From contig NZ_CP108054.1 in the NCBI RefSeq assembly GCF_036173125.1, positions 8,585,001 to 8,649,000 of the forward strand: a stretch of DNA of 64,000 nt. The letters run 5' to 3'. Positions within the stretch are counted from its first letter, which is position 1; each line of letters opens with the position of its first letter. The stretch comes from Streptomyces sp. NBC_00286. Its GTDB lineage: Bacteria; Actinomycetota; Actinomycetes; Streptomycetales; Streptomycetaceae. Made by a program: the position numbers and the translations under genes. Shown here piece by piece: positions 9,798 through 20,378 of this stretch. The notes below the pieces were generated by a model, which searched no databases, was not told where the DNA came from, and saw only the letters and a program-made list of their open reading frames with translations.

Positions 9798-11228
9798 GTG
9801 AACGAGCAGGACCGTCGTCGTCGCCCGCAGGGGAAGCCGCACCGTCGCCCGAAGAAGGACCCCGTGCGGATGCTTGCCTTCGAGGCCTTGCGGGCCGTGG
9901 ACGAGCGGGACGCGTACGCCAATCTCGTCCTGCCCCCGCTGCTGCGGAAGGCGCGGGAGAAGGGTGACTTCGACGGTCGGGACGCGGCGCTGGCCACCGA
10001 GTTGGTGTACGGGACGCTGCGACGGCAGGGGACGTACGACGCCGTCATCGCGGCCTGTGTGGACCGGCCGTTGCGTGAGGTCGACCCTCCTGTGCTCGAT
10101 GTGCTGAGCCTTGGCGTGCATCAGCTGCTCGGTACGCGGATTCCCAGCCATGCCGCCGTGTCCGCCTCGGTCGAGCTCGCCCGGGTCGTGCTCGGTGACG
10201 GGCGGGCCAAGTTCGTCAACGCCGTTCTCCGGAAGGTCGCGCAGCACGACCTCGACGGGTGGCTGGAGCGGGTGGCGCCGCCGTACGACGAGGACCCCGA
10301 GGAGCATCTCGCCGTTGTGCACTCGCATCCCCGGTGGGTCGTCTCGGCGCTGTGGGACTCGCTCGGGGGCGGGCGGGACGGGATCGAGGAACTCCTCGCG
10401 GCCGACAACGAGCGGCCCGAGGTGACCCTCGTCGCCCGGCCCGGACGCGCCACGGCCGAGGAGATTCGTGACGCACTCGATGACGAGGCCGCGTTGCCCG
10501 GGCGCTGGTCGCCGTACGCCGTACGGCTTTCCGAGGGCGGTGAACCGGGCGCCATCGACGCCGTACGCGAGGGCCGGGCCGGCGTCCAGGACGAGGGCAG
10601 CCAGCTGGTGGCGCTCGCCCTCGCCAATGCACCCCTCGAGGGGCGCGACCAGATGTGGCTCGACGGCTGCGCGGGGCCGGGCGGCAAGGCGGCGCTGCTC
10701 GCCGGGCTCGCGGCCGAGCGCGGGGCCGTACTGCTCGCCGCCGAGAAGCAGCCGCACCGGGCCGGGCTCGTGGCCAGGGCGCTCGCCGGGAACCCGGGGC
10801 CGTACCAGGTCATCGCCGCCGACGGTACGCGTCCGCCGTGGCGGCCCGGCTCCTTCGACCGGGTCCTGATGGACGTACCGTGCACGGGACTGGGCGCCCT
10901 GCGCCGCCGCCCCGAGGCCCGCTGGCGCCGCCGCCCCGACGACCTGGATGACTTCGCTCCGCTCCAGCGCGGGCTGCTGCGCACGGCGCTCGAGTCGGTA
11001 CGCGTCGGCGGGGTCGTCGCCTACGTCACCTGCTCGCCGCACCTCGCCGAGACCCGCGCGGTCGTCGGCGACGCCCTCAAGCAGTACGACGGCTCCGCCG
11101 AACTGCTCGACGCCCGGCCGCAGTTGGCCGGCGTACCGGAGTTGGGCGACGGCCCCGACGTACAACTGTGGCCGCATCTGCATGGGACGGACGCGATGTA
11201 TCTGGCGCTGATCCGGCGGAACGGCTGA
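9798..11228 (+). CDS. rsmB: 16S rRNA m5C967 methyltransferase (RsmB/Sun family)
   Basis: Methylates C967 of 16S rRNA using SAM. The GTG at 9798 gives 476 residues beginning with a basic stretch (NEQDRRRRPQGKPHRRPKK) typical of actinobacterial members. A NusB-like RNA-binding domain covers about residues 25-160. The Rossmann methyltransferase domain has the SAM motif DGCAGPGGKAALLAG and the two conserved cysteines of this class: C362 in DVPCTG and C412 in TCSPH. C412 is the expected nucleophile. It follows fmt on the same strand. Confidence 0.95.
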   Translation: MNEQDRRRRPQGKPHRRPKKDPVRMLAFEALRAVDERDAYANLVLPPLLRKAREKGDFDGRDAALATELVYGTLRRQGTYDAVIAACVDRPLREVDPPVLDVLSLGVHQLLGTRIPSHAAVSASVELARVVLGDGRAKFVNAVLRKVAQHDLDGWLERVAPPYDEDPEEHLAVVHSHPRWVVSALWDSLGGGRDGIEELLAADNERPEVTLVARPGRATAEEIRDALDDEAALPGRWSPYAVRLSEGGEPGAIDAVREGRAGVQDEGSQLVALALANAPLEGRDQMWLDGCAGPGGKAALLAGLAAERGAVLLAAEKQPHRAGLVARALAGNPGPYQVIAADGTRPPWRPGSFDRVLMDVPCTGLGALRRRPEARWRRRPDDLDDFAPLQRGLLRTALESVRVGGVVAYVTCSPHLAETRAVVGDALKQYDGSAELLDARPQLAGVPELGDGPDVQLWPHLHGTDAMYLALIRRNG

Positions 11229-11299
11229 CGCGTTGCTGTTTGCACGTACGTGGCGGCGGTGAAGCTGCCGGTTTCTGGTTCGGGACGTACGTTGCCTTT

Positions 11300-12121
11300 A
11301 TGACATGGCGTAAGAATGTGAATGACACCTTGAGACGGTTCAGCGGCTACGAACTCCGTCGCTCGAGGCCTGCATTGTCCCGGAACAGCTCCCCGCAAAG
11401 CTCCACGCAGAGGCCTCCGCAAAGGCCCGAGTCGGCTCCCGGCATCAAATTCCCCGCCGATTACGACGACACGGCGAAGGGCATCATCCGGGCCGTTTCC
11501 CCTTACACGATGACCTCGCCCGAACGGCTCAACGCCCTGATTTTGGCCACCCGTTACGTGAGCCGGCACAACATCGCCGGTGACATCGTCGAGTGTGGAG
11601 TGTGGCGGGGCGGCAGTATGCAGGCGGCCGCCCGCACCCTGCTCGGACTGCACGACACCGAGCGGCATCTGTACCTCTTCGATACGTTCGAGGGCATGCC
11701 GGCGCCGACCGACAAGGACCTGCGCCGGGACGGGGAAACCGCCGCGGATCTGCTCGCCCGACAGGACAGGAGCCGGCCGATCTGGGCCGTCGCCACCTTG
11801 GAGGACGTCAAAGAGGGATTCGACGGGATTCCGTATCCCGGTGATCGCGTGCATTTCGTTCAGGGGCTTGTGGAGGACACCATTCCCGCCGAGGCGCCCG
11901 AGCGGATTTCGATCCTGCGGCTCGACACGGACTGGTATGCCTCGACGCGGCATGAACTGGAGTATCTCTACCCGCGGTTGGTCAGTGGCGGAGTTCTCCT
12001 CATTGACGACTATGGCTGGTGGCAGGGGTCGAAAGCCGCCGTGGACGAATTCCTGGAGAAGACCGGCGCCCGGCTTCTCCTGCTCCGTATGGACGAAGGC
12101 CGGATCGCGGTCAAGCCATAG
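11300..12121 (+). CDS. TylF/MycF-family O-methyltransferase, stand-alone
   Basis: A 273-residue SAM-dependent methyltransferase of the macrocin O-methyltransferase family. These enzymes methylate deoxysugar hydroxyls in macrolides and other glycosylated metabolites. Signatures are NIAGDIVECGVWRGGS (SAM motif I), LFDTFEGMP and the metal-binding LRLDTDWYAST followed by IDDYGWW. The ATG at 11300 gives MTWRKNVNDTLRRF; residues 20-45 form a Ser/Gln/Pro-rich linker. No sugar or polyketide genes are nearby, so its acceptor cannot be inferred. Homologues in surface-polysaccharide methylation offer an alternative role. Confidence 0.85.
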   Translation: MTWRKNVNDTLRRFSGYELRRSRPALSRNSSPQSSTQRPPQRPESAPGIKFPADYDDTAKGIIRAVSPYTMTSPERLNALILATRYVSRHNIAGDIVECGVWRGGSMQAAARTLLGLHDTERHLYLFDTFEGMPAPTDKDLRRDGETAADLLARQDRSRPIWAVATLEDVKEGFDGIPYPGDRVHFVQGLVEDTIPAEAPERISILRLDTDWYASTRHELEYLYPRLVSGGVLLIDDYGWWQGSKAAVDEFLEKTGARLLLLRMDEGRIAVKP

Positions 12122-12141
12122 GGCGCCGACCGGAGGGGCTG

Positions 12142-14343
12142 CTACTCCGATGGTCCGCCTGGCCGCGACGCCGGTTCCGGAGTGCCCCTGACCGTCGTCG
12201 GCGCGGGCGCCCCGCTGTCCTCCCGCGCCAGTCGGTGCGGCCACCACACCTTCGGGCCGACGTCCAGGAACAGGGACGTGACCAGGATCGAGCGGACGAT
12301 GAACGTGTCGAGGAGGACGCCGAGGGCCACGGCGAAGCCGATCTCCGCGAAGGCCACCATGGGGAGGGTGCCGAGGGCGGCGAAGGTGCCGGCCAGGACC
12401 AGGCCCGCCGAGGTGATGACAGCGCCGGTCGCGGCCAGGCCCGTCACCACGCCGGGGCGGGTGCCCTGCCGGGCCGCCTCCTCGCGGATGCGGGTGGTCA
12501 GGAAGATGTTGTAGTCGATGCCCAGCGCCACCAGGAATACGAAGACGAAGAGCGGGAAGTCCGTCGTCTCGCCCGCGTAGTCGAAGAGGTACCGGAACGC
12601 GAGCACACTGATCCCCAGCGCGGCGGCGAAGGACAGCACCACCGTGCCGATCAGCAGAAGCGGTGCGATCAGGGCGCGCAGCAACGCACCGAGGATCAGC
12701 AGCACGACCACCAGCACCAGCGGGATGATCAGGATGTTGTCGTGGGTCGTCGCCTTGTCCATGTCCAGCAGAGCCGCCGTGCCGCCGCCCACCTGGGCGT
12801 CCGCGTCGGGCACCGCGTGCACGGCGTCCCGTACCCGCTCCACCGTCTCCTTCGCGGCGTCGCTGTCCGAGGGCGCCGTCATCGTCGCCTCGAAGATGAC
12901 CCTGCCCTCGAACTGCGGTTTCGCGCCCGGTGGCAGGCCGAGAGAATCTGGCACGACGCCGGACGTGCCAGCGACTGCCCGGCCGACTTCCTGGGCCTGC
13001 GCCTGGTTGCTGATGACGACCAGCGGATCGCCGCTGCCCGCCGGGAAGTAGCGTGCGGACACCTCCTGGCCGACGATCGAGTCGGGTTTGTCGGTGAAGG
13101 CGTCGGCGTTGCTGAGCCCCTCCGCGCGCATCTGGATCAGGCCGAGCGACAGCAGCGCGAGCGCCGCCGCCGTGACGCCCCAGATCATGCGTGGACGCCG
13201 GGCGATACGGCGGCCCATACGGGCCCAGACGCCGCGTTCGGTCGGGTCGGGCGCGCCGAAGTGCGGGATCACCGGCCAGAAGATCCACCGGCCGAAGATC
13301 ACGAGGAGGGCGGGGAACAGGGTGAGCATCGCGAGCAGTGCCACCGCGACGCCGATGGCGGCGACCGGGCCGAGGCCGCGCGTCGAGTTCATCTCGGCGG
13401 CGAGCAGCACCAGCATGCTCAGGACGACCGTGGCGCCGGACGCGATCACCGCGGGACCCGCCCGGTGCAGCGCCAGCGCCATGGCCTCGTGGCGGTCCTC
13501 GTGGCGGCGCAGCTCCTCGCGGTAGCGGGCGACCAGGAGCAGGGCGTAGTCCGTACCGGCGCCGAACACCAGGACCGTGAGGATGCCTGCGCTCTGGCCG
13601 TTGACGGTCAGACCTGCGTGCTCGGCGAGGAGATAGATCAGCGCCTGCGAGGTGAACAGCGCGACGACCACCCCGAGCAGCGGGACGAAGAGCAGCGTCG
13701 GGCTGCGATAGGTGAGCAGCAGCATCACGATGACGACGGCCATCGCCGAGAACAGCAGCGTCGAGTCGATGCCCTCGAAGGCCTCGGAGAAGTCCGCGGA
13801 CGTACCGCCCGGGCCCGTGATGTGCACGGCAAGTCCGGCGCCGCCCTCACCTACATCCGCACGGATCGAGTCGACCGCGGGCGAGATCCGCTCCCAGCCC
13901 TTCTCGTCCATCGTGATCGGCACGAAGACCTGGGCCGCCCGAGGATCGGCGTCCCGGTCGAACGTCGGGCCCCGGGTCTCCGCCCCGCGGATCCCGTGCT
14001 CGCGCAGCTCCTTGAGCTGGCGTACGTCCTCGGAGATCTGCGCCCGGTCCTGTGCCGTGAGGCCGCTCTCGCGGGCGTACACGACGATCGCGGGGATCTG
14101 CTCCGGCCTGAAGTCCTCGGAGGCCTCCAGGACTTGGGTCGACTCCGCCGATCCTGGCAGCCAGGACGCCGCGTCATTGTCCTGAGCGTCCGTGAGCTTC
14201 TGCGCGAACGGCGCCGTCAGCAGCAGCACCACCACCCACAGCGCCACCACCAGCCACTTGGCCCGCCGCCCGCAGACCAGGTGCGCGATGCCTCGCTTCG
14301 GCCGGTCCCGTACGTCCTTCTGCCGGTCTCGTACGTCCGTCAT
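12142..14343 (-). CDS. MMPL-family RND transporter
   Basis: A 733-residue integral membrane protein of the MmpL/RND superfamily, with two repeats of one plus five membrane helices and large external loops. TM1 is near residues 30-50, an external domain follows to about 175, then a five-helix bundle. A second loop begins near residue 390 and the C-terminal helices span about 520-700. Typical pieces are LVFGAGTDYALLLVARYREE and FVFLVALGIDYNIFLTTRI, the Gly-Asp-Tyr proton-relay sites. The ATG at 14343 (MTDVRDRQKD) is preferred to one 45 bases upstream because similarity begins there. It may export a lipid or metabolite; substrate unknown. Convergent with the methyltransferase, 20 bases apart. 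Confidence 0.9.
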   Translation of the reverse strand: MTDVRDRQKDVRDRPKRGIAHLVCGRRAKWLVVALWVVVLLLTAPFAQKLTDAQDNDAASWLPGSAESTQVLEASEDFRPEQIPAIVVYARESGLTAQDRAQISEDVRQLKELREHGIRGAETRGPTFDRDADPRAAQVFVPITMDEKGWERISPAVDSIRADVGEGGAGLAVHITGPGGTSADFSEAFEGIDSTLLFSAMAVVIVMLLLTYRSPTLLFVPLLGVVVALFTSQALIYLLAEHAGLTVNGQSAGILTVLVFGAGTDYALLLVARYREELRRHEDRHEAMALALHRAGPAVIASGATVVLSMLVLLAAEMNSTRGLGPVAAIGVAVALLAMLTLFPALLVIFGRWIFWPVIPHFGAPDPTERGVWARMGRRIARRPRMIWGVTAAALALLSLGLIQMRAEGLSNADAFTDKPDSIVGQEVSARYFPAGSGDPLVVISNQAQAQEVGRAVAGTSGVVPDSLGLPPGAKPQFEGRVIFEATMTAPSDSDAAKETVERVRDAVHAVPDADAQVGGGTAALLDMDKATTHDNILIIPLVLVVVLLILGALLRALIAPLLLIGTVVLSFAAALGISVLAFRYLFDYAGETTDFPLFVFVFLVALGIDYNIFLTTRIREEAARQGTRPGVVTGLAATGAVITSAGLVLAGTFAALGTLPMVAFAEIGFAVALGVLLDTFIVRSILVTSLFLDVGPKVWWPHRLAREDSGAPAPTTVRGTPEPASRPGGPSE

Positions 14344-14444
14344 GGCCACCCCCGCAGCCGCTTCTCGAGCCGGTGGGCCGCCAAGCATGGCACGACCGAA
14401 CGGGGAGCAACACCCGCAGAACGGACTAGGTGGCCATACGCCTC

Positions 14445-14483
14445 TTTAGGGGCGCGGGGATGCGACATTTGCGGCTGCGCCGG
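14445..14483 (+). repeat. Dispersed streptomycete intergenic repeat, copy 1
   Basis: Begins TTTAGGGGCGCGGGG and continues with a GCGACATTTGCGGCT-type tail. The same core occurs at 18955-18994 (inverted), 45435-45467, 45495-45530 and 51414-51444 (inverted). Copies lie only between genes. Confidence 0.75.
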
Positions 14484-14582
14484 GCAGGCGCGACCAGCCA
14501 CCCACCACCCGCGGCTTCGGTGCCACCGTCCCCATCCAGGACCCATGCCGCCAAGCTCCGGAGGGCATGGCACGCTTAGAGC

Positions 14583-15269
14583 ATGGCCGTGCAGATCAAC
14601 CCCAGCATCTTGTCCGCCGATTTCGCCCGCCTCGCCGAGGAGGCGCAGGCGGTCGAGGGGGCCGACTGGCTCCATGTGGATGTGATGGACAACCATTTCG
14701 TCCCGAACCTCACGCTCGGTGTGCCGGTCGTAGAGTCCCTGGCGCGTGCTACGGACACGCCGCTGGACTGCCATCTGATGATCGAGGACGCCGATCGCTG
14801 GGCGCCTCAGTACGTAGAAGCGGGTGCCGGTTCCGTCACCTTCCATGTGGAGGCGGCCGCCGCTCCGGTACGGCTCGCCCGCGAGATCCGGGCCAAGGGC
14901 GCCCGCGCCTCCATGGCCCTGAAGCCTGCGACGCCGATCGAGCCGTACGAGGATCTCCTCGCCGAACTCGACATGTTGCTGATCATGACCGTCGAACCGG
15001 GCTTCGGAGGCCAGGCGTTCCTCGACATCATGCTCCCCAAGATCCGCCGGACCCGCGAGTTGATCTCCAAGCACGGTCTCGAGCTCTGGCTCCAGGTCGA
15101 CGGCGGCGTCTCGGCCGAGACCATCGAGCGCTGCGCCGAGGCCGGGGCCGATGTCTTCGTGGCGGGTTCGGCGGTGTACGGGGCGTCGGACCCGGCAGGA
15201 GCGGTACGTGCATTGCGCAGCCAGGCGGAGGCGGTGATGGCCCAGGCGGCCTGGGCGTGCGGCCACTGA
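14583..15269 (+). CDS. rpe: Ribulose-phosphate 3-epimerase
   Basis: Interconverts ribulose 5-phosphate and xylulose 5-phosphate in the pentose phosphate pathway. The 228-residue TIM barrel begins [17 protein letters not shown]. It has the metal ligands and catalytic aspartate in [14 protein letters not shown] and CHLMI, the mobile-loop [10 protein letters not shown], and the second catalytic aspartate in LQVDGGV. No strong ribosome-binding site lies close to the ATG, although GGAGGG is about 18 bases upstream. The next gene, a sugar-phosphate-responsive type regulator, follows on the same strand. Confidence 0.97.
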   Translation: MAVQINPSILSADFARLAEEAQAVEGADWLHVDVMDNHFVPNLTLGVPVVESLARATDTPLDCHLMIEDADRWAPQYVEAGAGSVTFHVEAAAAPVRLAREIRAKGARASMALKPATPIEPYEDLLAELDMLLIMTVEPGFGGQAFLDIMLPKIRRTRELISKHGLELWLQVDGGVSAETIERCAEAGADVFVAGSAVYGASDPAGAVRALRSQAEAVMAQAAWACGH

Positions 15270-15382
15270 GCCACCGGCAGGCCAAGGGAATGTGAACGCC
15301 GCCCATCAGGGCTGATCAAGGACGCCGGATCTGCAAGGATGAACGGCGAGTCCAGAGTGTGAACAGCAGTGAGGAGATCGCC

Positions 15383-16402
15383 GTGTCGGGTATGTCGGCG
15401 GGCCGGTCAGCCATGCGGATGGGGCCCGCTGAGCTCGTGCAGGCGGCGGCCATGGCCCGCCGCTTCTACCTCGAGGGCAAATCCAAGATCCAGATCGCCG
15501 AGGAGTTCGGCGTCAGCCGCTTCAAGGTGGCCCGGGTCCTGGAGACCGCTCTCGAACGGGATCTGGTCAGGATCGAGATCCGTGTCCCAGCCGAACTGGA
15601 CGCGGAGCGCTCGGACGCGCTGCGCGCCCGTTACGGCCTCAGGCACGCCGTCGTGGTGGAGTCCCCGGCCGATGCCGAGGAGTCGCCCGACCCGGAGAAC
15701 CTCGGCGAAGTGGCCGCCGACCTGCTCGGCGAACTGGTCACCGAGGGCGATGTGCTCGGCCTCGCCTGGGGCCGGTCCACCATCCACATGGCGGCGGCCC
15801 TCGACCGGCTGCCGCCGTGCACGGTGGTGCAACTGACGGGTGTGTACGACGCCGGGACGGCCGAGCGCGGTTCGGTCGAGGCCGTGCGCCGGGCCGCCCA
15901 GGTCTCGGGTGGCGACGCCCACCCCATTTACGCGCCGATGCTGCTGCCGGACGTGGCCACCGCCGCCGCGCTGCGCAACCAGACGGGGATCGCCCGCGCC
16001 TTCGAGTACTTCGACAAGGTGACGGTCGCCTGTGTGTCGATCGGTTCCTGGGAGGCGGGCATCTCCACGGTGCACGACATGCTCACCGACGAAGAGCGCT
16101 CGCACTACGCCTCGCTCGGTGTCGCCGCCGAGATGTCCGCGCACCTCTTCGACGCCCAGGGCCGTCGCGTGGGCCGGGACCTGGGGGAGCGGTGCATCAC
16201 GGTCGAGGCCGACCGGCTGCGGCGTATCCCCGAGGTCGTCGCGATCGCGGGCGGGCAGCGCAAGGCGGCCGCCATCGACGCGGTGCTCCGCTCCGGCCTG
16301 GTCACCAGCCTGGTGACCGACACATCGGCCGCGGACCATCTGATGACGACGGGTCCCGCACCGCGTCCGGCCCTGGACCGGGCCGACCCCGACGGGCCCT
16401 GA
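15383..16402 (+). CDS. SorC/DeoR-type sugar-binding transcriptional regulator
   Basis: A 339-residue regulator of the SorC family. The N-terminal HTH is at residues about 34-53 (KSKIQIAEEFGVSRFKVARV). The C-terminal sugar-phosphate-binding domain (about 65-320) has the LGLAWGRST and VVAIAGGQRKAAAI segments typical of CggR/SorC effector pockets. The GTG at 15383 has a perfect GAGGAG six bases upstream. An in-frame GTG at 15359 would add 8 residues but has no ribosome-binding site. Its effector is probably a phosphorylated sugar, in keeping with rpe upstream. A 16-bp terminator follows immediately. Confidence 0.88.
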   Translation: MSGMSAGRSAMRMGPAELVQAAAMARRFYLEGKSKIQIAEEFGVSRFKVARVLETALERDLVRIEIRVPAELDAERSDALRARYGLRHAVVVESPADAEESPDPENLGEVAADLLGELVTEGDVLGLAWGRSTIHMAAALDRLPPCTVVQLTGVYDAGTAERGSVEAVRRAAQVSGGDAHPIYAPMLLPDVATAAALRNQTGIARAFEYFDKVTVACVSIGSWEAGISTVHDMLTDEERSHYASLGVAAEMSAHLFDAQGRRVGRDLGERCITVEADRLRRIPEVVAIAGGQRKAAAIDAVLRSGLVTSLVTDTSAADHLMTTGPAPRPALDRADPDGP

Positions 16403-16409
16403 TCTTTCA

Positions 16410-16444
16410 GCGGTCCGTCGGCGGTTCGACCGCCGACGGACCGC
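16410..16444 (+). terminator. Terminator after SorC-type regulator
   Basis: A perfect 16-bp stem (16410-16425 with 16429-16444) with a 3-base TCG loop starts 8 bases after the stop codon. Confidence 0.87.
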
Positions 16445-16494
16445 GCTTCTCCCTTACGGGTCGTACGAGTCCTTCGAGGCAGGGCGGTAGTGAC

Positions 16495-16845
16495 ATGACG
16501 GACGACGTGGCGGACCGCCTCGTGGTCACGCTGGACCTCGCAGGAGTCGCCGACAAGGCGGGCTTCATGGAGCGCTGCGTACGCGCCCTGGAACTGCCCG
16601 ACTGGTTCGGCCGCAACTGGGACGCCCTGGCCGACAGCCTCACCGACCGCACCGTGTGGCCCGCGGGCGCCGAGCGCGGCCTGCTGATCGTCGTCACGGA
16701 CTGGCGTACGTACGCCAAGGCCCGGCCGGACGAGTGGGAGATCGCGCAGGACGTGTTCGCCGAGGCGGTGGACCGGCTGCCCGGGCTCTCCGTGCTGCTC
16801 GTGCTGGGAGGATCCCACCAGAGGCCCTCCGACCAGCCTGGATGA
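16495..16845 (+). CDS. Barstar-family protein
   Basis: A 116-residue acidic cytosolic protein of the barstar fold (ribonuclease-inhibitor family). The motif LPDWFGRNWDALADSLTD near residues 40-57 is the conserved barstar core that fills the active site of barnase-type RNases. The ATG at 16495 follows an AGGGCGGTAG stretch. No barnase-like ribonuclease gene is visible in the window, so this may inhibit an RNase encoded elsewhere or have another binding role. It sits between the SorC-type regulator (with a terminator before it) and guaB1. Confidence 0.87.
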   Translation: MTDDVADRLVVTLDLAGVADKAGFMERCVRALELPDWFGRNWDALADSLTDRTVWPAGAERGLLIVVTDWRTYAKARPDEWEIAQDVFAEAVDRLPGLSVLLVLGGSHQRPSDQPG

Positions 16846-16910
16846 TCCGCCCGGGCAGGTCGTGGCCACCGTCATGGGACAATGAGGTACGTGCTCTTCC
16901 CTCGCGCTGA

Positions 16911-18395
<1,485 letters not shown>

Positions 18396-18401
18396 CGCTT
18401 T

Positions 18402-18854
18402 GTGCTGGACGAGCTCGACGAACGCATCGTGCATGCCCTCGCCGGGGACGCGCGCCGTTCTTACGCCGACATCGGGCAGGAGGTCGGGCTGTCCGCGCCC
18501 GCGGTGAAGCGGCGGGTGGATCGGTTGCGGGCCAGCGGGGCGATCACTGGTTTTACGGTTCGGGTGGATCCTGCCGCGCTTGGCTGGGAGACCGAGGGGT
18601 TCGTGGAGATCTACTGCCGTAGCAACACTTCGCCCGAGACCATTCGGCGTGGTCTCGAGCGATATCAGGAGATTGTGGCTGCGTCTACCGTGACCGGTGA
18701 GGCGGATGCGGTTGTTCAGGTCTTTGCGTCTGACATGCGGCACTTTGAGCGGGTGCTGGAGCGGATTGCTGGGGAGCCGTTTGTGGAGCGGACGAAGTCC
18801 GTGTTGGTTTTGTCGCCGTTGTTGCGACGGTTTTCTTCGGGGGCGCCTGGCTGA
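18402..18854 (+). CDS. Lrp/AsnC-family transcriptional regulator
   Basis: A 150-residue regulator with an N-terminal winged HTH (ELDERIVHALAGDARRSYAD, then IGQEVGLSAPAVKRRVDRL) and a C-terminal RAM ligand-binding domain (about 65-140). Members usually sense amino acids and bind several phased DNA sites. The GTG start lies 6 bases after the guaB1 stop and uses a GGAG inside that gene, so the two are co-transcribed. Lysine catabolism genes begin 1.7 kb downstream, but any regulatory link is inference. Confidence 0.93.
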   Translation: MLDELDERIVHALAGDARRSYADIGQEVGLSAPAVKRRVDRLRASGAITGFTVRVDPAALGWETEGFVEIYCRSNTSPETIRRGLERYQEIVAASTVTGEADAVVQVFASDMRHFERVLERIAGEPFVERTKSVLVLSPLLRRFSSGAPG

Positions 18855-19170
18855 GAGCCGAGAGCTCGGGTCGCGGGGTTGTCAGCTTGCTGCGCGTGCG
18901 TTGTGGCTTGTCGCTCCCCCACTCTCGGCTCCGCTCGAGCGGGGGGACCCCCATCGCGGCGGAGCCGCATATGTCACAGCCCCGCGCCCCTAACGGGGCT
19001 CGGCAGCGCGTCGTTCCTTATCGAGGCGCCGTTACTCGGTGGGCCGCTTCGGCTTGTCCGTCTACTATCGGTGTCATGACCTGGCGACATTGATCCACCA
19101 GTTGTGCCTCCCGAGGGCCGCCTCGGGCGCCGTATCCACGGTGTCCGAACGAGCCCTGCGGGAAGGCCTC
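18855..19170. other. Repeat-bearing intergenic region before MFS gene
   Basis: These 316 bases contain a GC-rich hairpin (about 18914-18948, CTCCCCC paired with CGGGGGGA) and a copy of the dispersed intergenic repeat at 18955-18994. Both are common between streptomycete genes. No small gene is supported. Confidence 0.6.
18955..18994 (-). repeat. Dispersed streptomycete intergenic repeat, copy 2
   Basis: On the minus strand it reads GTTAGGGGCGCGGGGCTGTG followed by ACATATGCGGCT. It matches copy 1 (14445-14483) over nearly its whole length, in opposite orientation. Confidence 0.75.
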
Positions 19171-20367
19171 ATGACTCTCTCACCTGCGCGTGTGCCCGCC
19201 GTCGGCGTCCGGCGGCTTGCGTCGACGCTGTACGGCTATGCGTTCCTCCATGACTTGATCCTGCTCTACCCGGTGTACGCGCTGCTGTTCAGCGACACCG
19301 GTCTGTCGGTCTGGCAGATCTCCTCCCTGTTCGCCCTGTGGTCGTTCACGAGCCTGGTGCTCGAGGTCCCCTCTGGTGCCTGGGCCGACGCCTTCTCCCG
19401 TCGACGGCTGCTGTGGCTCGGTCCGCTGCTCACCGCCGCCGGCTTCGCCCTGTGGGTGCTCGTCCCCTCGTACGGTGCCTTCGCGCTCGGCTTTGTCCTG
19501 TGGGGCGCCGGGGAGGCGCTCGGCTCCGGCGCAATGGAGGCCCTGGTTTACGACGAACTGGACCGGCTCGGTGCCGCTGACCGGTACGCCCGCGTCATGG
19601 GCCGGGCCCGGGCGGCGGGCTTGCTGGCCGTGATGGCGGCGATGGGGCTCGCCGGGCCGGTGTTCGCGTTCGGCGGCTACCCGGCCGTGGGCGCGGTGAG
19701 CGTGCTGGCCTGCCTCCTGGCGGCGGCCATGGCCACCCGCTTACCGGAGCACCACAAGCCGACGGCCGGAGGCGACGGCTGGGCCGCCACTCTGCGGGCC
19801 GGGCTCACGGAGGCGCGCACCAACCGTTCCGTTCGCGGAGCCCTGCTGCTCGTCCCCGTCGTGACCGCCGTGTGGGGCGCGCTCGACGAGTACTCGCCGC
19901 TCCTGGTGCGTGACACCGGCGTGCCGGAGGAGATGGTCCCGTATCTGCTCCTGCTGATCTGGGCTGCAGCCACCGTCGGCGGCCTGCTGGCCGGGGCGGG
20001 CGAACGCCTGGGCACAGCCGGATTCGCCGGGCTGCTCGCGGGCGCCGCGCTCGCCCTGGCCGTCGGCGCCGCGGAGGGTTCTCCGCTGGGCATCGGCCTT
20101 GTCGCCCTCGCCTTCGGCGGCTTCCAGCTGGCGACCGTACTGGCCGACGCCCGCCTCCAGCACCGCATCGACGAGACCGGCCGGGCCACCCTCACCTCGG
20201 TCGCCGGTCTCGGCACCAGTCTGGCCACGATCGCTGTCTACGGTGCGTATGGCGCGACCGGTTCGGTGACCGCGCACGGCACCGCCTTCGCATGGTTCGC
20301 GATGCCGTACCTGATCACGGCGCTGATCCTGGTGGCCAGAGCTTCAGCGGCGAAGGCAAGACCGTGA
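19171..20367 (+). CDS. MFS transporter with a TTA codon
   Basis: A 398-residue integral membrane protein of the major facilitator superfamily with about 11-12 helices. The MFS loop between helices 2 and 3 reads EVPSGAWADAFSRRRLL. The ATG at 19171 has GGAAGG just upstream. Codon 191 (19741-19743) is TTA, the leucine codon read by the bldA tRNA in Streptomyces, so expression is probably limited to developing or stationary cultures. The gene lies 152 bases before davA. A transporter for lysine or its products would fit the position, but the substrate is not shown by sequence. Confidence 0.88.
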   Translation: MTLSPARVPAVGVRRLASTLYGYAFLHDLILLYPVYALLFSDTGLSVWQISSLFALWSFTSLVLEVPSGAWADAFSRRRLLWLGPLLTAAGFALWVLVPSYGAFALGFVLWGAGEALGSGAMEALVYDELDRLGAADRYARVMGRARAAGLLAVMAAMGLAGPVFAFGGYPAVGAVSVLACLLAAAMATRLPEHHKPTAGGDGWAATLRAGLTEARTNRSVRGALLLVPVVTAVWGALDEYSPLLVRDTGVPEEMVPYLLLLIWAAATVGGLLAGAGERLGTAGFAGLLAGAALALAVGAAEGSPLGIGLVALAFGGFQLATVLADARLQHRIDETGRATLTSVAGLGTSLATIAVYGAYGATGSVTAHGTAFAWFAMPYLITALILVARASAAKARP

Positions 20368-20378
20368 CGCCGCCTCAT

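Noticed and set aside
11300..12121. Macrolide biosynthetic cluster suggested by a TylF-type enzyme
   Set aside because: No polyketide synthase, deoxysugar or other tailoring genes are in the window.
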